Shown piece after piece: positions 10,630-21,088 of a stretch of 44,969 nt of DNA (positions within the stretch are counted from its first letter, which is position 1; the number at the start of each line of letters is the position of its first letter). Below the pieces are notes generated by a model, which saw only the letters and a program-made list of their open reading frames with translations, searched no databases and was not told where the DNA came from. The DNA lies in assembly GCA_015039365.1 (NCBI GenBank), contig WION01000429.1:1-44969 (forward strand). Direction: 5' to 3'. Both the position numbers and the translations under genes were made by a program. This DNA comes from Amanita rubescens. Taxonomy: Eukaryota > Basidiomycota > Agaricomycetes > Agaricales > Amanitaceae.

Positions 10630-11485
10630 AGGCAGAGGTTGAAGATGGAATGATGCGAAGTTGACCAAGCAGTGTTCTACATGCGGAAGGGAGAAGACTT
10701 GATCATTATTGTTGTTCACGTTGATGATTTGACGATTGTCACTTCATCCGTTGCATTGATGGACCACGTAAAGGAGCAGTTGAAGAAGGACTTCAAGTTT
10801 TCGGATATGGGAGAGTTACATTGGATTCTTGGCTTCGAAGTCAAGAGGGATAGGTCGAAGAGGACGTTGTCGTTGTCCCCGGTTCTAGAACGTTACGGCT
10901 TCGAGAATATGAAGCCTTACGCCGCGCCGTGGGTCGAGACTCAGATCAAAACAAGGATCAAAGTTCTTCACTCTGACCACGGTGGAGAATACTTAAGCGA
11001 AAAGTTCAATTTGTTCCTAGAAGAAAAAGGGACAGAGTGCAAGTTGACAGTACATGATACACATGAGGAGAATGGAGTTGCGGAGCGGTTGAACAGAACA
11101 CTAGTGGAGAGGGTGCGCGTGATGCTGATTGGAAGTCAGCTTCCTACCCGTCTTTGGGGGGAGTGTTTGATGCACGCGGTGTGGATTAAAAATCGTACCT
11201 GGACACGCGCATTACCTCCTGGCGTAACCCCATATGAACTCTTGACCGGAAATCTATCGTCAGGTGCCGATGGGTCTTTGCTATCAAACGTGATGCAGCC
11301 AGGAATATTATTCGCTACAAGGCATGTTTGGTTGTGCAGGGATTTTCTCAAGTTTCTGGCGTCAACTTCTTTGACACTTACGCGCCCGTGGCGAAAATGG
11401 CTTCAATCTGAACAGTTCTTGCATTATCAGCTTGATATGACTACAAAATACATCAAGTTGATATCAAGAACACATTCAAGAACAT
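10630..11485 (+). pseudogene. Scrambled Copia retrotransposon pol fragments
   Basis: Three pol pieces lie in an order not found in an intact element. 10640-10930 encodes reverse-transcriptase palm sequence (HVDDLTIVTSS, HWILGFEVKRDR). 10950-11250 encodes integrase (HSDHGGEYLSEKF, ENGVAERLNRTLVERV, PYELLTG). 11280-11485 encodes the N-terminal part of reverse transcriptase in another frame (GFSQVSGVNFFDTYAPVAKM, then IHQVDIKN). In Copia the integrase precedes the whole reverse transcriptase. An uninterrupted frame of 306 codons at 10672-11592 crosses the joints by chance. The pieces resemble the intact Copia at 28088-33561 but are clearly diverged. Confidence 0.85.
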
Positions 11486-11829
11486 ACCCGAAAATTCCAT
11501 TCCATTTCTGTCGCAGTTTTAGCAGATATGAAGATCCCCTCTATATCCAACTTGCTCAAAAGCTCCGTATTTTGTTCACCCAGAATGTTTAAGGGTGTGT
11601 CGATGATTTGGATCCCTTGTGGCCGGAATAAGAGTGGCATCCAGAATGTTAAGGTCTTCCCACTGCCAGTAGCCGCAAGCGAGATGACATCTTGGCCACG
11701 TAAAATCGCATCACAGACGTGAACCTGCCATAGACATGGTCGTCTTCCAATATTCTCGAGTGTTTTGGCCCGAATTTCGTCGAACGATGGGCAAGACGAA
11801 TCAACAGCCATATCTGCTTGACTAGACAT
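11486..11829 (-). pseudogene. Truncated RecQ-type helicase fragment
   Basis: The minus-strand frame from 11829 begins MSSQADMAVDSS and contains RRPCLWQVHVCDAILRGQDV, the Walker A block AATGSGKTLTFWMPLL, and TPLNILGEQN, matching the start of the RecQ-like ATPase domain found in many agaricomycete genomes. It stops after about 110 residues, where Copia sequence begins, so motifs II-VI are missing. It cannot be a working helicase. Confidence 0.75.
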
Positions 11830-12039
11830 AGAGAAACTGCCGAGATTGGCTAAAAAATTAAGTCAGAGGGTCGGATATGGTACAAGAATTGATATACCAC
11901 TCACCTTTTGTCAAGCCGAGCAATTGTGGCCAGGGGACGGGTGTGCCATGCAACTGAGCAATACGGCACGGCCAACGCACGCAAGTTATTCAAAGTCCAA
12001 AAAGATGTCACAGAAAGTAACGCAACCGCGACGTTGTTG
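11830..12039. other. Spacer next to the helicase fragment
   Basis: Upstream of the helicase start on the minus strand; no recognised element. Confidence 0.25.
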
Positions 12040-12317
12040 ACACATGTTATTTGCCACTCCCTCCAGAGCAATACGCTTACATAACATCGTCAAGCTAGCT
12101 CCGAGGGACTGGGTACTAGGAGTCTGGGCATGTCGTGATGTGACATTGTCGCTGAAGTAATGCTCGAGATATTTCTTCCCCGCTGTTGTTATCCTCTGTG
12201 TGCGCTGTGAAGGGATACTGGGTTATGCCCGTGTGTATATTACCTGACATTGCCTGGTCCTTGGGCCCTGGGCCAGAGTTGCTCTATATCTAGTACTTAT
12301 GAATATATATATTAATT

Positions 12318-12389
12318 GGCTTTGTGGCCAAGTGGTTAAGCTATGTCTCATTTTTGTTCGGTCGAGGGTTCAATTCCAGCTTCAACCAC
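12318..12389 (+). pseudogene. tRNA-like sequence (pseudo-tRNA or SINE head)
   Basis: Contains an A-box-like TGGCCAAGTGGTTAAG and a B-box GGGTTCAATTCC at the expected spacing, and ends in CCA followed by a T run. The acceptor ends (GGCTTTG and CTTCAACC) do not pair, so a functional tRNA is unlikely. Confidence 0.45.
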
Positions 12390-12492
12390 TTTTTTCCTAC
12401 ACGAGAATATATGAGCTATAGGCTTGTAGATGCAAATGGAATGCCTAAGTCTCCTGAAGATTTATTACAACTAATGCCAAAGGCATAAAAAG

Positions 12493-12566
12493 GTTGTGCC
12501 AGCCCGGATCTGAACCCTGAGCCGGGCAAAAAATAATAACCATAAACCCCATTGAGCCAAACAGGC
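12493..12566 (-). pseudogene. Second tRNA-like sequence, facing the first
   Basis: On the minus strand it reads GCCTGTTTGGCTCAATGGGG and later GGGTTCAGATCC, again an A-box and B-box at tRNA spacing, with a T-rich anticodon region. The acceptor stem does not close. It lies about 100 bp from the first tRNA-like sequence in convergent orientation. Confidence 0.4.
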
Positions 12567-12855
12567 AATTATAATCAATTGTTACATGTTTTATATATAG
12601 ACCAATCTTGTCCCCCACCCACCCTGATTAAATGAGCACCGACGCAACATCATTCTCAAAATGCACACATTGAACATCACTATGTATCCCGCAGCGCACG
12701 AGGAAAAGAAAAGAGATTGTGATCGAGGTGTGACACTCGGCATCCTGATCTTTTGTTTACTATTGTTAAGTACCAGTCTCCCTAGAGCAAGCGGCTTACA
12801 TAACATTCGTCAAGCCCAAGCGCCGCTCCGGGAGACTGGGTAGGAGTCTGGCATG

Positions 12856-13389
12856 GACGATGGGAAACCTCGCACGTCCCAGATACGACACAAGGACAGA
12901 CGGTGGCATCGTGCGTTTTTCCCCACATCCTTGATTCATGACCTAATTAATGATCATCGTCGCTCAGGTATACATCCGGTGTTGGCGCTTTTCCCAATTA
13001 GACGATGAAGGACGAGCAGGGACAGCCCACTGCTCTCCACTTGTGCCTTTTCTCTTTTGACATCACCCCTCCCTCGACCAATACGTGACTTGACGACCTG
13101 GCGTATGAAAGGAAGAGATAAACGACTGTCTCATGCCTACCTATATGGAATAAGGGGACAGTTTTTGTGGACGTGAAGGCCAAAGTTCTATTGAGCAAGC
13201 TACCACCGAACACATTTACAGATCCGTCTTTGTGGCGGCGGTTGTGTCACTGTCGCCATCCATTTCCCGTCGAGGATTGAATGCCTTCTCAGGCTTCAGC
13301 TACAAGAATTCCTTTCGCTAGAGCCGCTCCGAGTCGCGAAGACATTCATCACGTGGGGTAGACAATGGAGCAGCAGCGTTCTAAAACGA
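12856..13389. other. Stretch without recognised features
   Basis: A minus-strand open frame at 12998-13213 shows no motif. No repeat or element was recognised. Confidence 0.3.
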
Positions 13390-14002
13390 AGGACTTGAGC
13401 CTCGTAGCACGCTAAGTTTGAGCACTGCAACAATTTCCGACCCTTCAACCAAGATCTGGGGTGCATAACGTGCATGCACCTTTCATTCGCTACCTTTAGG
13501 TCACACGTTCAATCGTGATGAGGATGCCCAAGTTAGCATTCTAGATCTTGACTATTATAGGTGAGGTGCAGCGTCACCTATCCAGGCCTTGAACGATTGT
13601 TAATCTCCGACAGGGCCCGGAAGGGTTAGTCCGCGGACCAATCATAATTGAAGCAAATCGATTTGGCACACTAATTGTGGAAGTCAATAGGTGTGTACCT
13701 AGTTTAACGGCCGGACCGTTCGCTGAGAGACTTGTGAAGGGAAAGACGCCGTTGTGTGGTTTGGAAGCATGAAGAAGCAGGGAAGTCATGCTCTCATGAC
13801 TCTGGTTGATCACAGGGCTGTCCCATTGTAGGAGCGGGCGCCAAGTGTGGGCAGAAAGATGAGCGAAGGAGAGGTAAAGCTAATAATACCATGAATGATT
13901 TACCACAAACGTCAGCTTAAGCGCTGTGTGGCGTTATTGTTCCCATGAACCCCTATGTCGGCCTATCCCATTTGTCCGGTCAGAACGCACTTGTCTTGCG
14001 TC
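13390..14002 (+). repeat. Dispersed repeat R, copy 3 (longest)
   Basis: Aligns with copy 2 over its whole length: AGCACTGCAACAATTTCCGA, ATCTGGGGTGCATAACGTGC, CCTTGAACGATTGTTAATCT, GGACCGTTCGCTGAGAGACT, GTGTGGGCAGAAAGATGAG and GTCCGGTCAGAACGCACTTG. It has an extra segment near 13620-13700 that copy 2 lacks but copy 4 shares (TTAGTCCGCGGA). Confidence 0.75.
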
Positions 14003-14512
14003 GTCGTTAGGACTGGTTTTGAGAAGAACAATCCACTGGCACCGATACGAAATCTAAGATAGCCACGGGCTCCGTCGGTCTTGGAGAAAGAACTGTTAAA
14101 CATAAATGGGGCTAATTTGTTCATCTCCGTATTAAAGGCCTTCTGAAGGGGATTAGGTGTGCGTCAGAGAGTTGCCGAGAGGAAGGCGCGTAGGCTAAGG
14201 GCTTGAGGCTTGAGCGACGGCATGCCGCTTACGCCACGCACCTGCTAGCGAAGTTAACGGGAACTCACTTTTCTCCTCAATCAGTTAAGTGCCAGAAATT
14301 TCCGATGCGTAACATGTGCTCACAAATGCAATTAAACGTTTTTCACCTGCGTCTCACCCTGCGCTTCACTAATGGGAGTAGGACTGGCGGTTTTCGTGTG
14401 GTATCCCGTACCGTACACATACGAAACTGCAGCTATCACCATATGCCTCTGCAACCCCTGCTGGTGTCTATGAGTTACAGCGCCATATGCAGATCGAGCC
14501 CGTGATAGTGGA
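14003..14512. other. Stretch between repeat copies 3 and 4
   Basis: An open frame at 14203-14505 has no recognisable motif. Nothing else seen. Confidence 0.3.
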
Positions 14513-15015
14513 GCAGCAGCATTCTAAAAAAGGACTAGAGCCTCGTTCAATAGCCAAAGCTCCACAGGTCTGGGGTGCATTACGTGCCTGCGATTCTCAT
14601 TCGTTGCCTTTGGGTCGCACGTTCCTATTACGATGAGGATACCCATTAATATTCTAGATTCCGATTATGGGTGTGGCGTGGTTGGCTATCCAAGCCTTAA
14701 ACGATTGTTAATCTCAGACAGGGCCTGAATGTGTTGGTCCGCGGAACTAGGGGGTAGTTATCCATTCTTCTTGGAGAAAATGGATTTGGCATACTTACCA
14801 TTGAAGTCAATAGCCGTGTACCCGGTTTAACAGACGGACCGTTCGCTGAGAGAAAGCCGCTATTTGTGCCGTTTGGAAACCTGAAGAAGCAGGGGTGCCA
14901 TGATCTCATGACTCCGATTGATTGCGGAAGCTGTTCCTTTGTAGGTGCAGCGGCGAGTGTGGGCAAAAAAACGAGTGAAGAAAGAAGGCTAATAATAGTC
15001 ATGCCACCACTGCCC
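14513..15015 (+). repeat. Dispersed repeat R, copy 4
   Basis: Shares GTCTGGGGTGCATTACGTGC, CCTTAAACGATTGTTAATCT, TTGGTCCGCGGAACTAG, GGACCGTTCGCTGAGAGA and GTGTGGGCAAAAAAACGAG with the other copies. It abuts the Gypsy protease fragment. Confidence 0.75.
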
Positions 15016-15026
15016 AGTTCTAACAT

Positions 15027-15771
15027 TACGGTTCATAGCTTGCCACGACTGCCCAATTGGGCAGCAACACCAGAATTGCGCCTCTGCGGAGCCTACGACC
15101 ACTCGAGTTGGGTTCAGACCAACGAGCACTTGATGCTGGAACAAGAACGGAGTCCCTAGTATCATATCGTAGCTATCAAGATTCACGATGTCGAAACGTC
15201 GTTTCTCGTCTATTGCCTTTAAAGTCCACAGTGACAGAACAATTGATCTTCGAACGTGGACCATGTACAGCAAGTTGGACATTCACTTGTTTTGCCAGAA
15301 CCTCGCGCGGCAACTTAAGTTGGTCAACAATCGTCGTCGAAACGAAGTTGGCCATCGAGCCCGTGTCGAGCAGTGCGCGTACCGGTTGGTCATTCACATT
15401 GACCGTCAAGATGATTGGCTTAGGGATAATGTGTCGGAAGTCTTCGACGCGCATCGCGGTACGTTCCACTGTATCTGGCTTTTGTTCGTCTGACTTCTTA
15501 GCTTTAGCTTTGTGAGGTCTGGCTGCGTTCAGCCCCAAGATAGTAGACACCCGACGAGTTCTCGACTGTCGGTCAAAGTCCCGACGGCCTCTAGCGCGTT
15601 CCAGGATGTCGTGGAGAGAAAAAGTCGAGGCGATTATTTCATCATGGGTGAGGTCCAGCTCGACATTGCCGGGGTCGATACAGACTAAATATCCCCTCTC
15701 GATTTCGAAGACCTCCACCTCAAAATTGTTATCCCAGTTCTCATCGCGTTCCGCCAGGTTGTGGAGTCCGA
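15027..15771 (-). pseudogene. Ty3/Gypsy pol fragment (retropepsin), frameshifted
   Basis: The minus strand encodes NLAERDENWDNNFEVEVFEI, a linker, and the retropepsin core PVRALLDTGSMANFVSTTIV with the catalytic DTG. It then changes frame near 15210 and continues DEKRRFDIVNLDSYDMILGT, the second conserved block of the protease. Reverse transcriptase and integrase are absent. The upstream end stops exactly where duplicated esterase sequence begins (15772), so the esterase copy is joined to retrotransposon sequence. Confidence 0.82.
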
Positions 15772-16695
15772 TAATGCGTTTATACCTATACTAGAACAGC
15801 GCCGGGCCCAACTACTCGATACGAACAAGTCGACGGTTCAATATGGGCGGACACCACGACATATGGTTCGTCGCCTCTCGCTTCCATCCCTAAACGCAAC
15901 CTAACACAAAATACAGATGGACATCTACTACCCCGAACCCGCAAGCGTCCCCGAAAACACACCGGTTCCCGTTCTTTTCTTTTTCTACGGCGGCGGATTC
16001 TCCACCGGCTTCAGAACGTTGCCTAAACCATACGACCTCGTGTACTCCAACATAGGCTGGTTCTTCTCCCAAAAAGGGTTCGTGACCATCATCCCTGACT
16101 ACCGACTTGTACCCCAAGTCCAATTTCCAAGTCCCGCCGATGACGTATACCAAGCCGTCGCTTGGGCGATCGAGAACAAGGAAAAGATTGCAGACGAGGG
16201 CGACGTACCGTACGAGCTCAACTTTGACTCGGTCTTATTGATGGGTCATGCATCGGGTTCGGTACATTTGACTACCGCCTTGCTGATGCCTGGCTTGTTA
16301 TCCGGTGATCCGGAGACGAAAGACCGAATAGCGGGTGTCGTCCTCGTTTCTGGGATGTACAACACGCGTGCACTGCCACCGGACGATCCCGTCGCAGGCG
16401 TTTTGGCTCAGTATTGGGGCACGTTCGAGGCGACCAAGAGGAATGCACCGCAGCCGTTGTTGGAGAGCGCACCGGAGGATATGGTTGCTTGGTTACCGGA
16501 GATTTTGATGGTAGATGCGGAGAAGGAGCCGTATTGGCTCGAAGTGGGTGCAGAAGACTTTCAGAAAAAGTTGTCGGCGAGGACGAGGAAGAAAGAGGTG
16601 GTGAAAACCGTGGAGTCCGCTTCGGGTACTACCTTGCCTGAAGTGAAGCTAGGCCTCACGACTAGGCTCGTGGCTAAAGGGCACAATCATATTAG
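15772..16695 (+). pseudogene. Carboxylesterase copy B, 5' part, lacking exon 1 and cut by a hAT insertion
   Basis: Matches 2918-3842 with few changes, for example Ser instead of Asn in the block after DIYYPEPA. It includes most of exon 2, the intron (15866-15916) and exon 3 to 16695. The first coding exon is absent, replaced by Gypsy sequence. Reading continues past the insertion site into the transposon end and stops at 16730-16732. It keeps the unusual G-H-A-S-G elbow. The remainder of the gene resumes at 22806. Confidence 0.88.
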
Positions 16696-17861
16696 TAAGG
16701 CTCCAACCATTTTGTTTGTTTACTGTTTTTAAACAGTTTAACCCGTTTATATTTATGTTTAATTTGCTTGATGCTCCAAACGGTGAACAAACATTTTTCA
16801 AACGGTAAATGGTTTCTCAAACGGTTGCCTGACAAGGGCCAGGGGTGTTGGGGTGACGCGAATCACTGCTTCTAGCCAGCACAGAGGTCTATTACTATCA
16901 ATACTAGTGGTATCTACATCTACTTCAAATTGAGATGCGGAGTGATGCTATAGTTGATGGAGAGGCAAATTGACCTAAACAAAGATCTTGAGCAGACGGA
17001 AAATATTTTGCCATCGTACTCATACCTCACCTGCCATTCATTCTCGCTATGCCTCCAATCCAATCCAAGCCACCTGATCCCTTTCGGCCTATCACTGACC
17101 TCATTGCAAATATATCAGGCATGATAACCGGGCTCCCTGCTTCCATTCCCGAGGGCAAACGAGATGGTAAACTGTACCATGTGATCACAAACATTATGGG
17201 AGTGGATGAAGATGTATTCTCTACCTTCAATCGACGTTTCGATATCCTTTTCGGTGAAGACTGTCGTAACAATGATGGTCGCCTACTGAATATAGAGCGC
17301 GGGAAATATGGGATGGATGCAGTGTGTGCATACCTGAAATCTATTGAATGGCCGGCAGATACCCCTGTTGAGCCTGTTCAACTTAAACTCAAACGTGTAC
17401 TGGATGAGATCGCATACCTGGTGTATGTAATTGGCTCCGATCATATTACAAAGCTGACTTAACCATGTTAGGGTAAATGCAAAGGATGATGGCGAAGACT
17501 TGCAACCTGGGACAGTGACGGACAAACTGAGAATCAAGCTATCAGGGCTGACAGTGACGGAAAATGGATCACAGCCTAGGACCAAGCTAAGCTTGGTCTT
17601 TGATGGTGCAAATGCAATGCGAACGAGCAAAAAGGGATTGAAACCTGTGAAGGCGATACGAAAAAAGGCAGGTCCAAAGCAAACAGGCAGTTCTAAGTTG
17701 CAATCAGCACAAAGCGGGTCTGAGCAGGATGATGATTATGTACCTGGGCGACGCCAGCGGCAGGATTCAGAGTTGTCAGATGGTGGTGAGATAGATCAGG
17801 AAGCTGTTAGCGAAGATTCGCACATCGGACAGGCTCGGACTGATGCCGTAAGTGAAACATC

Positions 17862-19434
17862 TAGTGTTGTTGGGGCTCGGCTAAGCTCGGCTTCGGCTCA
17901 GCTTAGTCACCGGAGCCAATTTTTCGGCTCAGCTCGGCTCCCAGAGCCAGCTATAGCCGGCTCTGGCTATGGTTTTCAAGCAACCGATGCCCTACCCCAG
18001 GTAAATGCCTCCTCAGGCATTGTAGGCATTTTGGAACCTTTGCTTCGCATATCCCTTGCCTCAGGAAGGTTGGAGAGTGCTGGCTGCATGACTGGAAGCC
18101 AGGGTAGGGTCTGGGCACAAGGTGAGTAAAGATTTGATCATATCTCAGCCATTTCCTGACGGATTCCCTTCAATATAGGATCATCTGAAAGCTCTTTCCA
18201 AGCTTATTCTCAACGTCTTAACCGTTTGGCACCGCGCGCACTTGATTCCGCCCGTTAAGGCAGAGCTGAGTCACACCATATGTTTTCTTTCATCATATCT
18301 CCCCCATTTCCCGACGCTTTTGCTTCGATCTTGGACCATTTAGAAGCGATTTTGGCCCTCTTTCTTGTCGCATTGACCGCTTGATGCAGCGCGCTTTCAT
18401 TCTTTCGCTATTCATCAATCTTTCCTTCAAAACAATTTTTATCATATCCCATCTGTTTCTCAATGGTTTTACTTCAATCCTGCACCATTTAGAAGTGCTT
18501 TTCACTCTATTTCTCGACGCAGTGACCGCTTCATGCTCTGCAAATTCATTGTCTCATTATTCACAAATCTGTATACTCAGTACTGGTTTTTCCTCATGTA
18601 GGTCCAGTTTTGCATGTAATTCTATCAAATTCACATAGATTAAAGTTATTTCCATTGGCATTTCAAGCTATGAGTGGACTGTGATAAAATAGGCTAGGTA
18701 TCATTATGTCTCATTACTGTAATTACCCATCCTGGCCAAAAGTGCTTGCAATGCATTAAGTTGCCTATGTGTTGAGAAAATGCTTCTGAATGCGACATAA
18801 TTGGAGTGAAACTGACCATAAATGAGTGAGATATGACCCCACAAGCATGTAAAATACAATTTGAATGAAATATTGATGAATAGCGAAAGAACGAAAGTGC
18901 GCCGCATCAAGCGGTCAATGCGACGAGAAAGAGGGCCAAAATCGCTTCTAAATGGTCCAAGATCGAAGCAAAAGCGTCGGGAAATGGGGGAGATATGATA
19001 AAAGAAAACATATGGTGTGACTCAGCTCTGCCTTAACGGGCGGAATCAAGTGCGCGCGGTGCCAAACGGTTAAGACGTCGAGAATAAGCTTGGAAAGAGC
19101 TTTCAGATGATCCTATATTGAAGGGAATCCGTCAAGAAATGGCTGAGATATGATCAAATCTTTACTTACCTTGTTCCCAGACCTTACCCATGCAGCCACT
19201 ACTCCCCAACCCTCTTGATGCAAGTAATGAGCAAAACAAAGCATCCTAAATGCTTAAGTGATGCAGGGGGGCTTTACTAGAGGCAGGGGGTTTACCTGTG
19301 GATCAGTACTGGGACGCCGGCTACAGCTGGCTAGAGCCGGCTGTAGCTGGCTTTGAAAATTCAGCTCCAGCTCAGCTCCCGATTGGCTCAGCTCAACTGG
19401 CTCGCAGCTTGAAGCCAAGCCGGCAACAACACTA
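17862..19434 (+). mobile_element. Non-autonomous hAT-type element nested in the transposase gene
   Basis: Begins TAGTGTTGTTG and ends CAACAACACTA, flanked by the 8-bp duplication GAAACATC (17854-17861 and 19435-19442). Behind the tips are GC-rich GGCTCGGCT/AGCCGGC repeats, then long inverted arms: 18120-18430 pairs with about 18855-19175 with high identity. The left arm also contains degenerate direct repeats around CATATCTCCCCCATTTCCCG and ACCATTTAGAAG. No transposase is encoded. The TAGTG tip and 8-bp duplication point to mobilisation by a hAT transposase, not necessarily the host element's. Confidence 0.92.
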
Positions 19435-20722
19435 GAAACATCCCATGATAGATTGAATACTCTCACCTTACATGAGCCGTCTGAGCAGGCTTCAACTACT
19501 AGTGTACGCCGGCAGAAACGCAAAATTGTTAGTAGCACAGGCTCTGAGAGTGATGGTGGAGATCCAGGCAAAATGAGACAGGTAGGGAGCGTAGCTAGCT
19601 TATCTTATGATTCTATATCTAATCTAAGACATCCAAAATTAGAAGTCAAGCCAACGCCGTAAACAGCGCCGCAAATTGGCGAAGTCAAGCAAAATACCAG
19701 ATATCCGGGTTGTCGAGGTCTCTGACTCTGACTCCAATGATAAAGATGATGGTGGCAGCCAGGTAAAGCGAGGGCCAGAGAATACTTCTCTCAAACATTT
19801 TCATAAACCCATTCCTACCGTTCACAAGGGTAAAAGCCGTTGGTCTTTCAAATGTAAATACTGTGATGTGTATGTTCGGGGTTTTGCTATTAGCAGTGAT
19901 AGTTTCTAACTTTTATTCTAGTTGCGTAACCGTTCCACGTACCCAAGGAAAAGAGTCATTTGATGCAGAGAGTCCAAAACCCCCTCTCGGCAATTGTGCG
20001 ACTCATATCCGCAAGAAGCACCCTAATGCGGAATCTGATGCCGCAAAAGTGATGACCAACAATGGAACAGTTGGGATGCCAGCAGCGAGCGTGAAGCTCA
20101 TGGCCGACTTCCTGAAGGAGGGTAAACTGAACCCAGAACATGTCCCAACGCAAAAGGGCTTCCTCAAAGTATTCGCAGCCTGGGTGACTGAAGATGACCT
20201 CCCGTTTACCACTGGCGAGTCTCCAGGGCTCCAGCGTGTCTTTGAATACCTGAAAATAAGGTTTACATTGCCAACCGATACCACAGTTCGCAACCAGATC
20301 ACCCGTATTTTTGGTGAAATGCGTGATAGAGTTAAGGCTGAGATGAAAGTATGTACCTCTTGTTTATGTTATCTAGATCATTCTGACCTTCGCAGAGCGT
20401 ATCTGGCAAAATTGCGTACTCAACCGATACATGGACGACTTGTCAAATGATGTTTACATTTGCTGGGACTATAGCTAGTTGGATAGATGATGAATGGAAC
20501 CTCGTAGAGCGAGTAATAGACTTTCATTGCCTCGCTGATAAAGAACACGAGGGAATTTGGGCTGCTAAAGGGTTTGCAAAGGCAGTCTCATCGTATGGCG
20601 GGCTGGAGAAGATAAGTACTACCTCCCATTCAAATGTCGCCCAAGACTGAGTACTGACTTTCCTTTACCTTGTTGCGGTGACCATGGATAATGCATCGAC
20701 AAATAATGTCTTGGCTCGGACA

Positions 20723-21088
20723 CATCAGGAAAAAGGGGAAAAAACTAATTGCAACTAATTGGATCTGGGGAGCTGGAACACTAGTTATCTGATTGTCTGA
20801 TCATCTGGCCAGTGCTGGAACACTAGCTGTCTAATTGTCTGATTGTCTAACCAGGTCTAACCAGCACTGGCATACTAGTGGTCTAATTGTCTAATTGATT
20901 GACATTGTCTAATGCTGTCTGATACCGTCTGACTGCCTGTTGTTAGACAATGTCAGACAATTAGACAATTAGACAATCAGACAATTAGTGGTCCAGCATT
21001 GGCCAGATGATCAGACAATCAGACAACTAGTGCTCCAGCATCACAGATCCAATTAGTTGCAATTAGTTTTTTCCCCTTTTTCCTGATG
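20723..21088 (+). mobile_element. 366-bp palindromic element (foldback/MITE) nested in the hAT
   Basis: Starts CATCAGGAAAAAGGGG and ends with its complement CCCCTTTTTCCTGATG. The arms extend about 90 bp through CTAATTGCAACTAATTGGAT, and the centre is made of repeated TCTAATTGTCTGATTGTC units. A CA dinucleotide flanks both sides, consistent with a 2-bp target duplication. The host codons before it (VLART) and after it (LSHWLISKF) are in register if one CA is removed. Superfamily unknown. Confidence 0.85.

Larger units (their letters stand above)
12040..12855 (-). repeat. Inverted repeat family S, right arms flanking tRNA-like sequences
   Basis: 12045-12140 is the reverse complement of the second unit at 10125-10215 (shared GTTATTTGCCA, CTCCAGAGC, GCTTACATAACAT). 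12743-12855 is the reverse complement of the first unit at 10010-10115 (TTGTTTACTATTGTTAAGTA, CCAGTCTCCC, GGAGTCTGG). The two arms therefore mirror the left pair around a centre near 11.4 kb, although the inner spacing is unequal. Confidence 0.6.

Noticed and set aside
10672..11592. A single 306-residue protein
   Set aside because: The frame crosses pieces of reverse transcriptase and integrase in a non-biological order, and the last part is out of the RT frame.
15917..16732. A second functional carboxylesterase gene of 271 codons
   Set aside because: It lacks exon 1 and its C-terminus, and its last codons come from the inserted transposon end; it is a disrupted duplicate.
17862..19434. Part of the hAT transposase coding region or a large intron
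   Set aside because: It has its own terminal repeats and an 8-bp target duplication, and the flanking codons join in frame without it.
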